This document shows positions 49,487-59,229 of a stretch of 64,000 bases of DNA, one piece after another. Position numbers and translations under genes: made by a program. Source of the stretch: a bacterium (GTDB taxonomy: Bacteria > Krumholzibacteriota > Krumholzibacteriia > LZORAL124-64-63); contig JAAEQC010000199.1 of assembly GCA_024231905.1 (NCBI GenBank), positions 124,001-188,000 on the forward strand, given 5' to 3'. Position 1 is the stretch's first letter. Each line of letters opens with the position of its first letter. The notes under the pieces were generated by a model, which did no database searches, was not told the DNA's origin, and saw only the letters and a program-made list of their open reading frames with translations.

Positions 49487-50431
49487 TCACTTCAGCAGGG
49501 TCATCTTCCGCGTCTCGACCGTGTCAACGCTCTTCAGCTGGCAGAACTAGATGCCGCTGGGACGGTCCACGGCGTGCCAGGTGATGGCGTGGAAGCCGCT
49601 GGTCAACGTGCCGGCGACCGGCGTGTCGGCCAGATGGCCGCGGGCGTTGTAGATCCGCACCAGGACCTCGGAGTCCTTGGCCAGGTTGAACTCGATCACC
49701 GTCATGGGATTGAACGGGTTCGGGTTGTTCCGGAAGGCGAGGACCGGGGAGGCGATCTCGCCGCCGCGGAACACGTCGCCGCTCTCGCAGGCCTTGGTCA
49801 CGGCGTTGGCGCCCGCGTCGTAGCCCAGCGAAGCATGGGTGACGCCGGTGACCTCGAAGCAGAACTCGTTGGTTCCCGTGTACTTCTTGCCGGTCCGGAT
49901 GGCCACCGTGCCGCCGGTGCCGGTCACGCCGCTGGCGGATACGGTGGCATCGCCGGTGAAGACCCCGGATACGGTGGCGCCGGAGACGGCGGCCCCGCCG
50001 TCGTTCACGATGGTGACCAAGGCGTTGCCGTAGTACTTGCGACCGCTCTGGGTGCGGGTAACGACAATGTCCGCCATATGCATGTCACTGCCGCCGGTGC
50101 CCGGCTCGGTGACGTTGATGCAGCTGCTGCGGGACGGCGTATCGAAGCCGTCGATGTTGGCGGGCCGGATGTTGAAGGTGGTGGTCGAGTCGATGGACGT
50201 GGCTTCCTTCATCCGGGAGGCCTGGCGGCTGCCGTAGCGCGCCGACGACCACTTGCTATTGTAGGTGCGGTCGATGCCGGCCAGGGTGAAGCTGAATCCC
50301 GTGCCCTGGTAGGCGGCGTTCAGCACGTCCATCTGGTCGTAGATCTGGGTGTCGGATACATCGCAGGAGCCGTCATCCATGGCGACCACGAGGATGGACA
50401 CGGGGATGACCACGACGGCCTTCTCAGCCAA
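49487..50431 (-). pseudogene. Decayed M43 (pappalysin-like) metalloprotease
   Basis: The remaining sequence begins with the M43 entry strand ([13 protein letters not shown] ... [35 protein letters not shown]). It then jumps past the zinc-binding HExxHxxGH region, which is absent, straight into Ig-like material ([21 protein letters not shown]) and the sorting-like domain ([16 protein letters not shown]). An in-frame TAG (49547-49549) interrupts the domain after AVDRPSG-I, and [19 protein letters not shown] continues in frame to the TGA at 49487; a Tyr codon (TAC/TAT) turned to TAG is the simple explanation. The signal peptide is missing too and a TAA lies just upstream. It is therefore non-functional. 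Confidence 0.75.
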
Positions 50432-50581
50432 ACGGGTTTACCCGCCGGCCCGCTGCCAGGCGTCCACTTCGCATCCTTTTCCTGGGACTATCGGGCAGGA
50501 CCCTGGTTGAGTGCCGCCCCCGGATCGACTATCTTGATCCCTTCCTGTCGACGCTGTCCGCTTCACCGGGAGAACTGGCCC

Positions 50582-51982
<1,401 letters not shown>

Positions 51983-52009
51983 AACTGCTGAGTTCCAGGA
52001 GAAACGCAC

Positions 52010-52435
52010 ATGGAGTGGACCAAAGGCCCCTACCGCATCAGCGACGACCAGTCCGAGCTGGACCTGTTCTTCATAGCTTCGGCCCTACAGCGATCCTACT
52101 GGGCCGCCGATCGGCCGCGGGAGATCGTCGAGCAGTCCATCCGCAATTCCCTCTGCTTCGGCCTCTACCAGGGCGACCGCCAACTCGGCTTCGCCCGCGT
52201 GGTGACCGACAAGTGCACCTTCGCCTGGATCTGCGACGTGGTCGTGGACGAGGACCAGCGTGGCGCCGGCCTGGGCAAGTGGCTCATGGAGGTCCTGGAG
52301 GAGCACCCGGACGTGAGCGGTGTCGGCCAGCAGTTGTTGCGCACCCGCGACGCCCACGGGTTGTACGAGCAGTTCGGATACGCCGTGTGTGACGCCATGG
52401 CCAAGCGGCCCAAGGGGGAGCCGGACCTGTTCTAG
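52010..52435 (+). CDS. GNAT-family acetyltransferase
   Basis: 141 residues, 27 bases after asnS. Acetyl-CoA loop is VVVDEDQRGAGLGKWLME (about 76-93), with a C-terminal LLRTRDAHGLYEQFGYAV. The small-molecule or protein acceptor is unknown. Confidence 0.88.
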   Translation: MEWTKGPYRISDDQSELDLFFIASALQRSYWAADRPREIVEQSIRNSLCFGLYQGDRQLGFARVVTDKCTFAWICDVVVDEDQRGAGLGKWLMEVLEEHPDVSGVGQQLLRTRDAHGLYEQFGYAVCDAMAKRPKGEPDLF

Positions 52436-52450
52436 GCCGACCCTGGAGAC

Positions 52451-52492
52451 ACGACGGCCCGGTCTCCCGAGTGGGGCCGGGCCGTCGTTCTT
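52451..52492 (+). terminator. Terminator after the GNAT gene
   Basis: ACGACGGCCCGG (52451-52462) pairs with CCGGGCCGTCGT (52477-52488), followed by TCTTCC. It also faces the STAS gene's end. Confidence 0.8.
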
Positions 52493-52508
52493 CCTGCAGT
52501 TCGCGCCG

Positions 52509-52847
52509 TTACTCGCAGCTGGCGACGGCCGCCTCGCGCGTCTCGTGGACCTCGAAGATCTTCTCGAGCTGAGAGATGTAGAAGATGCTCAGCACGCGCT
52601 CCTTCACGGCGCAGATCTTCAGACAGCCGTCGGCGGCCTTCACCGAGTGGTAGCCGGAGATGAGGATGCCCAGGCCCGTGGAGTTGATCCAGGGCACCCC
52701 GGCGAAGTCGAGCACGATGTTCTTGTGCCCTGCCTCGAGGATCTCCTTGATCTCATCCTTGAACTTGTCGTGGCTGGGGCCGCCCATGATCTTGCCGGAC
52801 ACTTCCAGCACCATGATGTCGCCGCTCGGGACACGTTTCATCTTCAT
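52509..52847 (-). CDS. STAS-domain anti-anti-sigma-type protein
   Basis: 112 residues forming one STAS domain: strand DIMVLEVSGKIMGGPSHDKF, the helix after the phosphorylatable serine (WINSTGLGILISG, Ser of NST) and KIFEVHETREAAVASC. Kinase/phosphatase cycling on that serine would control a partner (anti-sigma or other). It follows the acyl-CoA ligase by 36 bases in one transcript. No cognate HPK-like anti-sigma kinase is in the window. Confidence 0.88.
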   Translation of the reverse strand: MKMKRVPSGDIMVLEVSGKIMGGPSHDKFKDEIKEILEAGHKNIVLDFAGVPWINSTGLGILISGYHSVKAADGCLKICAVKERVLSIFYISQLEKIFEVHETREAAVASCE

Positions 52848-52883
52848 CGGGGGACTCTCTTTCCGCGGCCTGTGCCGCGCGGG

Positions 52884-54545
52884 CTACACCAAGGCGCTGT
52901 AGAGGCGCCGCTTGATCTTCTTGGTGGGTGTCTTCTCGAATTCTTCGTAAAGGACCTTCAAGCGTGCCACCTGGCTGTAGCCCGGCAGGCGCTGGTTCAG
53001 CTCCTTGCGATTCTCTTCCATGCGTTCCTCGACCTGCAGGCCGCGCAGGCAGGCGCGGTCCACCGACTCCAGGTCGGGGTAGACCAGGGCCACGAGCTTG
53101 CCGTCCTGCTCGAGGATCAACGACTCCTCCACGCAGGGCATGTTGTTGAGCTGGGACTCGATCTCTTCCGGGTAGACGTTCTGCCCCGAGGCGGTGAGGA
53201 TCATGTTCTTGGAGCGGCCGGTCAGATAGAGGTAGCCTTCCTCGTCCAGGCGGCCGATGTCGCCCGTGTGGAGCCAGCCGTCGGCGTCGATGGTCTCGCT
53301 GGTGGCCTCCTCGTCCTGGTAGTAGCCGTCCATGCGGTTCTCGCCCCGCACCAGCACCTCGCCCACGCCGGTTTCCGGGTCCGGGTCGCTGATGCGGCAC
53401 TCCAGGTAGGGGATGATCTTGCCCACGCTGCCGTTGGGCGGATTGCCGGCGTTCACCGTGTAGCTGATGAGCGGTCCGAACTCGGTCATGCCGTAGCCGC
53501 AGGTGATGTTCAGCCCGATCTCGCGGAAGAAGCCCTCGATGTCCCGGTTCAGGGCCGCGCCGCCGATGACCAGTTCCTTGTAGTTGCCGCCGAAGACCTC
53601 GTAGATCTGGTCGCGGATCTTGCGCTGGATCACGTTCTTCAGTCCCGGCACCTTGAGCATGACCTGCATCTTCTTCGTCTCGAGGACAGGCTTGATGCGG
53701 TTGCGGTAGATCTTCTCGATGATCAGGGGTACGGACATGACCACCACCGGCTTCATGTCCTGGAAGCAGGCCACCAGCACCTTGGGCGTGGGGATCTTCT
53801 CGATGAAGGTGATGTGGCAGCCCGAGATGAAGGGCGACAGATAGTCGAAGGCGCAGCCGAAGGCGTGGGCCAAGGGCAGGAAGGAGACGATGTTGTCGCC
53901 CGGGTTCAACTCCACGCACTCGGTGAAGTACGCCACGTTGGCCATGAGCGAATTGTGGCTGAGCATGACGCCCTTGGAGAAACCCGTGGTGCCGGAGGTG
54001 TAGACGATGGCCGCCAGACGGTCGTTCTCGATGCGATCGAAGACGACGCCGCCCCGGTTCAGGCGCGAGGCGAACTGCTCCACGTAGGCCGTGCCCGAGC
54101 GGCCGACGATCTCCTTCAGCTTCTCGTCCCTGCTCCAGAAGAGTCTGAAGTCGGCCAGCCGGAAGATGCCCTTGACCGAGGGCATCTTCTCCTCGGTGAG
54201 GCGGTCGTGGATGGCGTCGGCCACGAAGAGCAGCTTGGCTTCGCTGTGGCGGACGATGTGCTCGATCTCAGCGCTGGTGAAATCCGGCAGGATGGGCACG
54301 ATGACGGCGCCGTAGGTGATCGCCGCCAGGTAGGTGACGGCCCAGTTGGACGAGTTCCTGCCCACCACGGCGATGCGGTCGCCCCGTTCGATGCCCTGTT
54401 CGGAGAAGATGTTGTGCAGCTTGTAGATACGGTGCGCGGCCTCGCCGTAGGTGAGGGTCTCTCCGTCCAGATCGCTGAAGCACTTCACCTCCCAGTGGTC
54501 GCGCAGGGAGGCAGCGATGGTTTCGACAAAATTCTGACTGAGCAT
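52884..54545 (-). CDS. AMP-dependent acyl-CoA synthetase (long-chain type)
   Basis: 553 residues from ATG 54545. ANL-family motifs are clear: P-loop YTSGTTGFSKGVMLSHN, CGYGMTEFGPLISYT and DGWLHTGDIGRLDEEGYLYLTGR, with the C-terminal lysine region KKIKRRLYSAL. It activates a fatty acid to acyl-AMP and then acyl-CoA, for lipid breakdown or membrane synthesis. Followed by the STAS gene, suggesting linked regulation. Confidence 0.92.
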   Translation of the reverse strand: MLSQNFVETIAASLRDHWEVKCFSDLDGETLTYGEAAHRIYKLHNIFSEQGIERGDRIAVVGRNSSNWAVTYLAAITYGAVIVPILPDFTSAEIEHIVRHSEAKLLFVADAIHDRLTEEKMPSVKGIFRLADFRLFWSRDEKLKEIVGRSGTAYVEQFASRLNRGGVVFDRIENDRLAAIVYTSGTTGFSKGVMLSHNSLMANVAYFTECVELNPGDNIVSFLPLAHAFGCAFDYLSPFISGCHITFIEKIPTPKVLVACFQDMKPVVVMSVPLIIEKIYRNRIKPVLETKKMQVMLKVPGLKNVIQRKIRDQIYEVFGGNYKELVIGGAALNRDIEGFFREIGLNITCGYGMTEFGPLISYTVNAGNPPNGSVGKIIPYLECRISDPDPETGVGEVLVRGENRMDGYYQDEEATSETIDADGWLHTGDIGRLDEEGYLYLTGRSKNMILTASGQNVYPEEIESQLNNMPCVEESLILEQDGKLVALVYPDLESVDRACLRGLQVEERMEENRKELNQRLPGYSQVARLKVLYEEFEKTPTKKIKRRLYSALV

Positions 54546-54731
54546 GGTAATCCCGACCCTTGTCCGTGGAAGTGACGACTGGCGCATGATACCCCTTTCG
54601 GCCCCGGGGGACAAGCGGTGCCGAAGAGTGGGGGTCTTGCCCGGGGATCCCGCCAGTCCGTATGCTGAGAACGGTGCGGTCGCGACCAGCCGTGCCCTGC
54701 TCCGTTCTGCCAGCCGTCGAGGGGGATGATT

Positions 54732-56684
54732 ATGCCGAGGATATACCGGTTCCTTCTGTTCCTGTCCGTCGTCCTGTTACACGGTGTTACCCACGCCTGG
54801 GAGGTGCCGGAGCACTGGGCCGAACTGGGGACCGTGGGGGAGTGGCGGCACCGCGACGACCAGATCTACCGCAGCCAGGGCAACGCGCCCTTCGTGAACC
54901 GGTCCCAGGACAGAGTCGACCTGCGCAAGGTCTACGCCGAGACGTGGACCTACCTGGGTTCCCTGGACGAGATCTCCCTGGCGGATTTCCTGGCCCTGGA
55001 CGAGGCCGGGCAGCAGCAGCGCATCGACGCGGCCCGGCGCCATCGGACCTACGTGCTGCGCTTCCGTGATCGCATGGACGAATTCGTCAACCAGGTACGG
55101 TCCAATCTCGACCCCACCTGGGGTCTGGATGTGGCCGACGTGACGGCCGTGGGCGAGTGTCTCAAGCACCTGCGGGCGGCCGTGGCCATGGATCCGGCCA
55201 ACGCCCACGCCTGGCACCTCTACGCCATGTTCGCCGGAATCGCCGGCGACACGGATCGCGCCCTGGACGCCCTGGCAGGAGCCGAGGCGGCCTTGGACCA
55301 GGTGCCCGCCGGGGAATTGACAGGCATGCGCGCCGCCGTGGCCCTGAACCGGGCGTGGACGCTTCGAAACCAGGGCGCCATGACCCGTGCCCTGGCGGCC
55401 CTGGACGAGGCCGCCGCTCACGGCGCTTCCGGGCGGGAAGCGGTCCTGCTGCGCGGACTCCTGGCGGCCCAGACCGGGGACATCCAGACCGCCGTCGAGC
55501 AGGCGAGCCGGCTACGCGACACCGAGATCAAGGTCTTCCCATCCCGGCTCCAGGACCCGGGTCTGTGGGGCCCCGCCCGTACGAACATGGGCGCCTGGCG
55601 CACCGTCGACTCCGATTATCTGCAGACCTGGATCATGGCCCAGGTCTGGCTCGCGGAGGGCGAGGTCGACATGGCGCGCAAGGCCTTGCACAGGTATGCG
55701 GAGAAGAACTTCTATCCCTTCGCCTGGCGATTCTGGAACGACGCCGGTCGCATATACGAGGTCACCGGCCGTCCCGAACTGGCGCGCGAGGCCTGGACGA
55801 ATGCCCGCGTCTGGGCGCCCTACGCACCGTTCTTCCCGGTGAAGAGCTACGGTACGGATGTGAGTCGCTTGACCGGTCGCCCGGGTGTGCACGCGGTGCA
55901 CATGGCCTACGACCGGTTCTATCGGGGAGGCCACCGGCTCGTTCGCGGCGCCTTGCTGGCCCATGGGGTGTCCAGGGCCAAGGACGAGATGAAGCGCCTC
56001 GAACTGGCGGGCCGGGCCATGGACGAACTGGCGACCTGCCGCGATGCCGGCACCTACCCGGCCCAGGCCTCCCTGCTCCTGGGAGCGGTCTACAACCATA
56101 TGGGCGACGTGCAGTCGGCGGTCCTGGAGGTGGAGCGGGCGCTGGATATCATCGAGACCGAGGGTGACACCCCGGGGCATGCCGCCCTCCTCGAGGAGTT
56201 GGCCCAGGTGCGCGCCAATCGTTCGGCCACGGGAGTCGAGGCATTCTACAGCCAGAGCGGCACCGCCCGTTCGCGGTGGGATCCCGTGATCGATCCGGAA
56301 GCCGAGCGCGCCGCCCTGCAGGCCGCCTACGAGGCCGAGGCGGTCGACGCCAACCGCCGGGCCCTGGCTCGCTACCTGGTCCGCCACGATGAGGCCGAGA
56401 CCGGCCGTGACCTGGTCGGCGAACACGCAGCCGAACACGCTGAGGACATGGCGATCCTCCTGGAAGCCGAACGCAATCTGGGCGAGACCGCCCAGGCCCA
56501 GGCCCTGGTGGCCGGGCTGCGCGCCGGCGACGATCCCTTCGCCGACGCGGAGGTGTGGACCCTGGCCGGATTCATCTGCCTGGACGCCGGTCTGGCGGCC
56601 GAAGCGCGGGTCGCCCTGGAGCGGGCCCTCGAGCTGGATCCGGGCAACCACGCGTTGCGGACGCAGATGCGGTTGTTGGGCTGA
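54732..56684 (+). CDS. Secreted TPR-repeat protein
   Basis: 650 residues; ATG 54732 is six bases after GAGGGGG (ATG 54726 is too close). Signal peptide RFLLFLSVVLLHGVTHAW. Helical repeats throughout (KHLRAAVAMDPANAHAWHLYAMFAGIAG, ALDALAGAEAALDQV, ARVALERALELDPGNHAL). No catalytic motif; likely a scaffold or binding protein in the envelope. Confidence 0.82.
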   Translation: MPRIYRFLLFLSVVLLHGVTHAWEVPEHWAELGTVGEWRHRDDQIYRSQGNAPFVNRSQDRVDLRKVYAETWTYLGSLDEISLADFLALDEAGQQQRIDAARRHRTYVLRFRDRMDEFVNQVRSNLDPTWGLDVADVTAVGECLKHLRAAVAMDPANAHAWHLYAMFAGIAGDTDRALDALAGAEAALDQVPAGELTGMRAAVALNRAWTLRNQGAMTRALAALDEAAAHGASGREAVLLRGLLAAQTGDIQTAVEQASRLRDTEIKVFPSRLQDPGLWGPARTNMGAWRTVDSDYLQTWIMAQVWLAEGEVDMARKALHRYAEKNFYPFAWRFWNDAGRIYEVTGRPELAREAWTNARVWAPYAPFFPVKSYGTDVSRLTGRPGVHAVHMAYDRFYRGGHRLVRGALLAHGVSRAKDEMKRLELAGRAMDELATCRDAGTYPAQASLLLGAVYNHMGDVQSAVLEVERALDIIETEGDTPGHAALLEELAQVRANRSATGVEAFYSQSGTARSRWDPVIDPEAERAALQAAYEAEAVDANRRALARYLVRHDEAETGRDLVGEHAAEHAEDMAILLEAERNLGETAQAQALVAGLRAGDDPFADAEVWTLAGFICLDAGLAAEARVALERALELDPGNHALRTQMRLLG

Positions 56685-56791
56685 CGCCGTCCGCGGCTGC
56701 GGGGCCGGCGCACCCTACACTGGTGCGCGCGGCCGGCGGTTGGTACAATGGGGACCGATACGACCCTTAATCTGGGCGAAAGGTCCCCACC

Positions 56792-57079
56792 GTGTGCCTC
56801 GGCATCCCCGGCAAGATCACCGACCTGCTCGCGGGCGGCCTCCTGCGCATGGGGACCGTGGATTTCGAGGGCGTCAGCCAGGAAGTGTGCCTGTCCTACG
56901 TGCCCGAGGCGGGCCCCGGCGACTACGTCCTGGTCCACGCGGGCTTCGCCCTGGCCGAACTCGACGAGGACGAAGCCCGCGAGACCCTGGCCGCCCTCCA
57001 TCGCTTGGCCGAACTCCAGCAGTTGAGCGACGAGGAGCTGGCGAACTACGAACCGGACGGGGCGGGGGAGACCCCATGA
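56792..57079 (+). CDS. hypC: HypC/HypG-family hydrogenase maturation chaperone
   Basis: 95 residues from GTG 56792 (AAAGG upstream). Starts MCLGIPGKITDLL with the essential Cys2, as HypC; the core EVCLSYVPEAGPGDYVLVHAGFALAELDEDEA is typical. HypC works with HypD to build the Fe(CN)2CO centre of [NiFe]-hydrogenase. No hypD or hypE adjoins; the stop overlaps the start of a short unknown ORF. Confidence 0.9.
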   Translation: MCLGIPGKITDLLAGGLLRMGTVDFEGVSQEVCLSYVPEAGPGDYVLVHAGFALAELDEDEARETLAALHRLAELQQLSDEELANYEPDGAGETP

Positions 57080-57237
57080 ACCCCTTCGTACGTCGCGCCT
57101 TGGTTGCGCTCCCGGAGGCGGTGCCGTGGGCGGGCCGCCTCGCTGTGATTGATCTTGGCCGAAGTGGCGGAGATTACTTGAGCATCACCATGCGCCTGAC
57201 CGCCGTATCGCCGTCACTGATCACCCGGGCGAAGTAG
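57076..57237 (+). CDS. Short ORF coupled to hypC, possibly a remnant
   Basis: ATG 57076 overlaps hypC's stop (ATGA) and has GGGGGAG upstream. 53 residues (MNPFVRRALVALPEAVPWAG ...). I do not recognise it as HypD; its second half is antisense to a convergent fragment. Probably the cut-off beginning of a downstream gene. Confidence 0.35.
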   Translation: MNPFVRRALVALPEAVPWAGRLAVIDLGRSGGDYLSITMRLTAVSPSLITRAK

Positions 57238-57896
57238 ACTCCGGCGGCGGCGAGAGGACCGTCGTCGCCACGGCCCTCCCAGGTCACGACGTGTCGTCCG
57301 TGGGAGCGGCTCTCGTCCAGGAGGGTTGCCACGACACGGCCGGCCAGATCATGCACGACCACGACCATCCGACCGTTGCGCGCCTCGCCCGTCTGCGGCA
57401 CGTTGGAGACCGTGGTGCCGGTGGCCAGCAGGTAGTCTTCCATCTCCCCGAAATCGTACACGCCGTCGCCTGTCCAGTTCTGCGGCAGGTTCGTTTTCGT
57501 GATGGTGAAGCGGAACCAGACCAGCTTGTTGCCCGTGACGATCGTGAAGTCCGGTGGCGAGAGCAGGGATAGCGGTCCGCTGAATCCGTCGGGAACCACG
57601 AAGTTCTCCAACACGCGCTCGCTGCCGATCATGCCGATGCCACAGGCGGCCGAAGCACCTCCCCAGGTGCCGTCGTCGCCCCAATCGGCCAGAACGTCGA
57701 CTAAAGCATCCTCGCCCAGGCTGTTGTTCACGACGATATCGATGTCGGATCCCCAGACAGCTGTCGTGCAGGAAGGGCCGAGAGGCTGGCCGCTGCTGTT
57801 CGCACAGAGCACGAGTCCACCATGGGATGTGAGGGTGTAGGGACCCGCCAGCATGAGGTCGGCCCCGCGGCCGGTGCGATCAGCGGTGTTCATCAA
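57174..57896 (-). pseudogene. 5'-truncated secreted GEVED-type protein
   Basis: The 240-residue frame has no signal peptide or ribosome site. It starts mid-domain (DRTGRGADLMLAGPYTLTSHGG) and includes DVLADWGDDGTWGG and FGEMEDYLLATG, as in GEVED domains. It ends in the sorting-like tail (VVVVHDLAGRVVATLL ... GVYFARVISDG ... RMVMLK) without its NPFNP part. It starts only 18 bases after the Rrf2 stop. It looks like a gene fragment brought in by rearrangement. Confidence 0.6.
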
Positions 57897-57914
57897 CGTA
57901 GGCAGGAGAGGTCT

Positions 57915-58337
57915 TCAGAGTTCACACAGCGGAGGTGATCCGCTCTCGTCGGCGAGCAGCTCGGCGATGCTCGACTGGGCGAAGGCGGACTCGACCTGGG
58001 CCATGGCGTCGTCGAGGCGCCGGTGCAGGGGGCACAGGTTCATGCCGTGGCTTTCCAGCTCGAGGGGGCAGGTCCGGATGCGTTGCACGGGTTCCACGGC
58101 GTTGACCACGTCCAGGACCGAGATCTCCTCCGGTGCCCGGGCCAGACGGAATCCGCCGCCGCGCCCGGGGGTGGAGACGACCAGTTCGGCGCGGGCCAAT
58201 TTCTGCAGGACCTTGGACAGGTAGCCCGCCGGCACCCGCGCAGCCTGGGATATCTGCTTCGTCCCCACATGTTCGTCCGGATGGGAACCGAGCCAGATCA
58301 CGGCCCGGAGCGCGTATTCTGCGGTTTGCGAGATCAT
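57915..58337 (-). CDS. Rrf2-family regulator, NsrR-like
   Basis: 140 residues from ATG 58337 (GGAGG 11 bases upstream). Winged helix: ISQTAEYALRAVIWL, IPAGYLSKVLQ-like VPAGYLSKVLQKL, and the RGGGFRLAR wing. Cys90 and Cys102 (TCPLE ... LCPLHRRL) lie where NsrR binds a [Fe-S] cluster, though the middle cysteine of NsrR is absent. It is divergent from ric and a NO reductase, so NO sensing is likely. Confidence 0.85.
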   Translation of the reverse strand: MISQTAEYALRAVIWLGSHPDEHVGTKQISQAARVPAGYLSKVLQKLARAELVVSTPGRGGGFRLARAPEEISVLDVVNAVEPVQRIRTCPLELESHGMNLCPLHRRLDDAMAQVESAFAQSSIAELLADESGSPPLCEL

Positions 58338-58384
58338 CACGTCATGCACCTCCGTGATCAGTATGGATAAATTAGACATTGACG

Positions 58385-58431
58385 TCCAGGTATAATATAC
58401 TACTTTAAATCAAACCTGGAGGTACAGGTTT
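58385..58431. promoter_or_regulatory. Candidate Rrf2 operator region
   Basis: Perfect inverted repeat AAACCTG-N6-CAGGTTT (58412-58431). A third half-site TCCAGGT (58385-58391) mirrors ACCTGGA (58414-58420). It lies in the AT-rich gap between the divergent rrf2-type gene and ric. Confidence 0.55.
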
Positions 58432-58464
58432 AAATTTAAGTCAAAAAGGCTGGGAGGAAATAAC

Positions 58465-59205
58465 ATGTCCGTCACCCCGGAAACGACTGTGGGCCAGCTG
58501 GCCGCCGAGCGCCTGGGCCGGATCAGGGTCTTCGAGAGTTTCGGCATCGACTACTGCTGCGGGGGCCAGGCTACCCTGGTCGAGGCCGCCCGCCAGGCCG
58601 GTTGCGACGTGGAAGCCGTGATGGCCAAGCTTGCCGCCCACGACGAGGAAGCGGTGGATCATCCCCGCGAACGGGTGGACTGGCGTGAGCAGACTCTCAC
58701 GGCCCTCACCGACCACGTCGTCGCGACTCACCACGAGTTCATGAAGAGTACGTTGCCGGAGCTTGGTGCCCTCATGGCGAAGGTCCTGAACGCACATGGG
58801 CCCAACCATCCGGAACTGGCCGAGGTGGCGCAGGTCTACGGGGACCTGCGGGCGGAGATCGAGGACCACCTGGGCAAGGAGGAGCAGATCCTGTTCCCGC
58901 TGATCCAGAAGATGGAATCCACGCGGACGGCGGGCAACGCCCACTGCGGCACCGTCAACAACCCCATCCGGGTGATGGAGCACGAACACGACAACGCGGG
59001 GGAGGCCCTGCGCCGGCTCCGCGAACTCACTGGCGGTTACGCCGTTCCCGGGGACGCGTGTCCTACCTACCAGGCGCTCATGGCCGGCCTGGCCGCCATG
59101 GAGCGCGATCTCCACGAGCACATCCACAAGGAAAACAACATCCTGCACCCGCGCGCGACGGCCCTCGAAGCCTCCCTGCTCGCGGCGGCGCAGGGTGAAT
59201 CCTGA
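58465..59205 (+). CDS. ric: Iron-sulfur cluster repair di-iron protein (RIC)
   Basis: 246 residues after GGGAGGAAATAAC. N-terminal DUF542 with FGIDYCCGG. Hemerythrin-like di-iron domain with His/Glu ligands: HHEFMKSTLPEL, EDHLGKEEQILFP, EHEHDNAGEALRRL, LHEHIHKENNILHPRA. It donates iron to NO- or oxidant-damaged Fe-S clusters. First gene of an operon with the NO reductase. Confidence 0.95.
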   Translation: MSVTPETTVGQLAAERLGRIRVFESFGIDYCCGGQATLVEAARQAGCDVEAVMAKLAAHDEEAVDHPRERVDWREQTLTALTDHVVATHHEFMKSTLPELGALMAKVLNAHGPNHPELAEVAQVYGDLRAEIEDHLGKEEQILFPLIQKMESTRTAGNAHCGTVNNPIRVMEHEHDNAGEALRRLRELTGGYAVPGDACPTYQALMAGLAAMERDLHEHIHKENNILHPRATALEASLLAAAQGES

Positions 59206-59229
59206 CCTCGAGACGAAAGGGTCCGAATC

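Noticed and set aside
49547-49549. In-frame TAG as pyrrolysine or suppressed amber
   Set aside because: The gene also lacks its catalytic core and N-terminus, so simple decay explains the stop.
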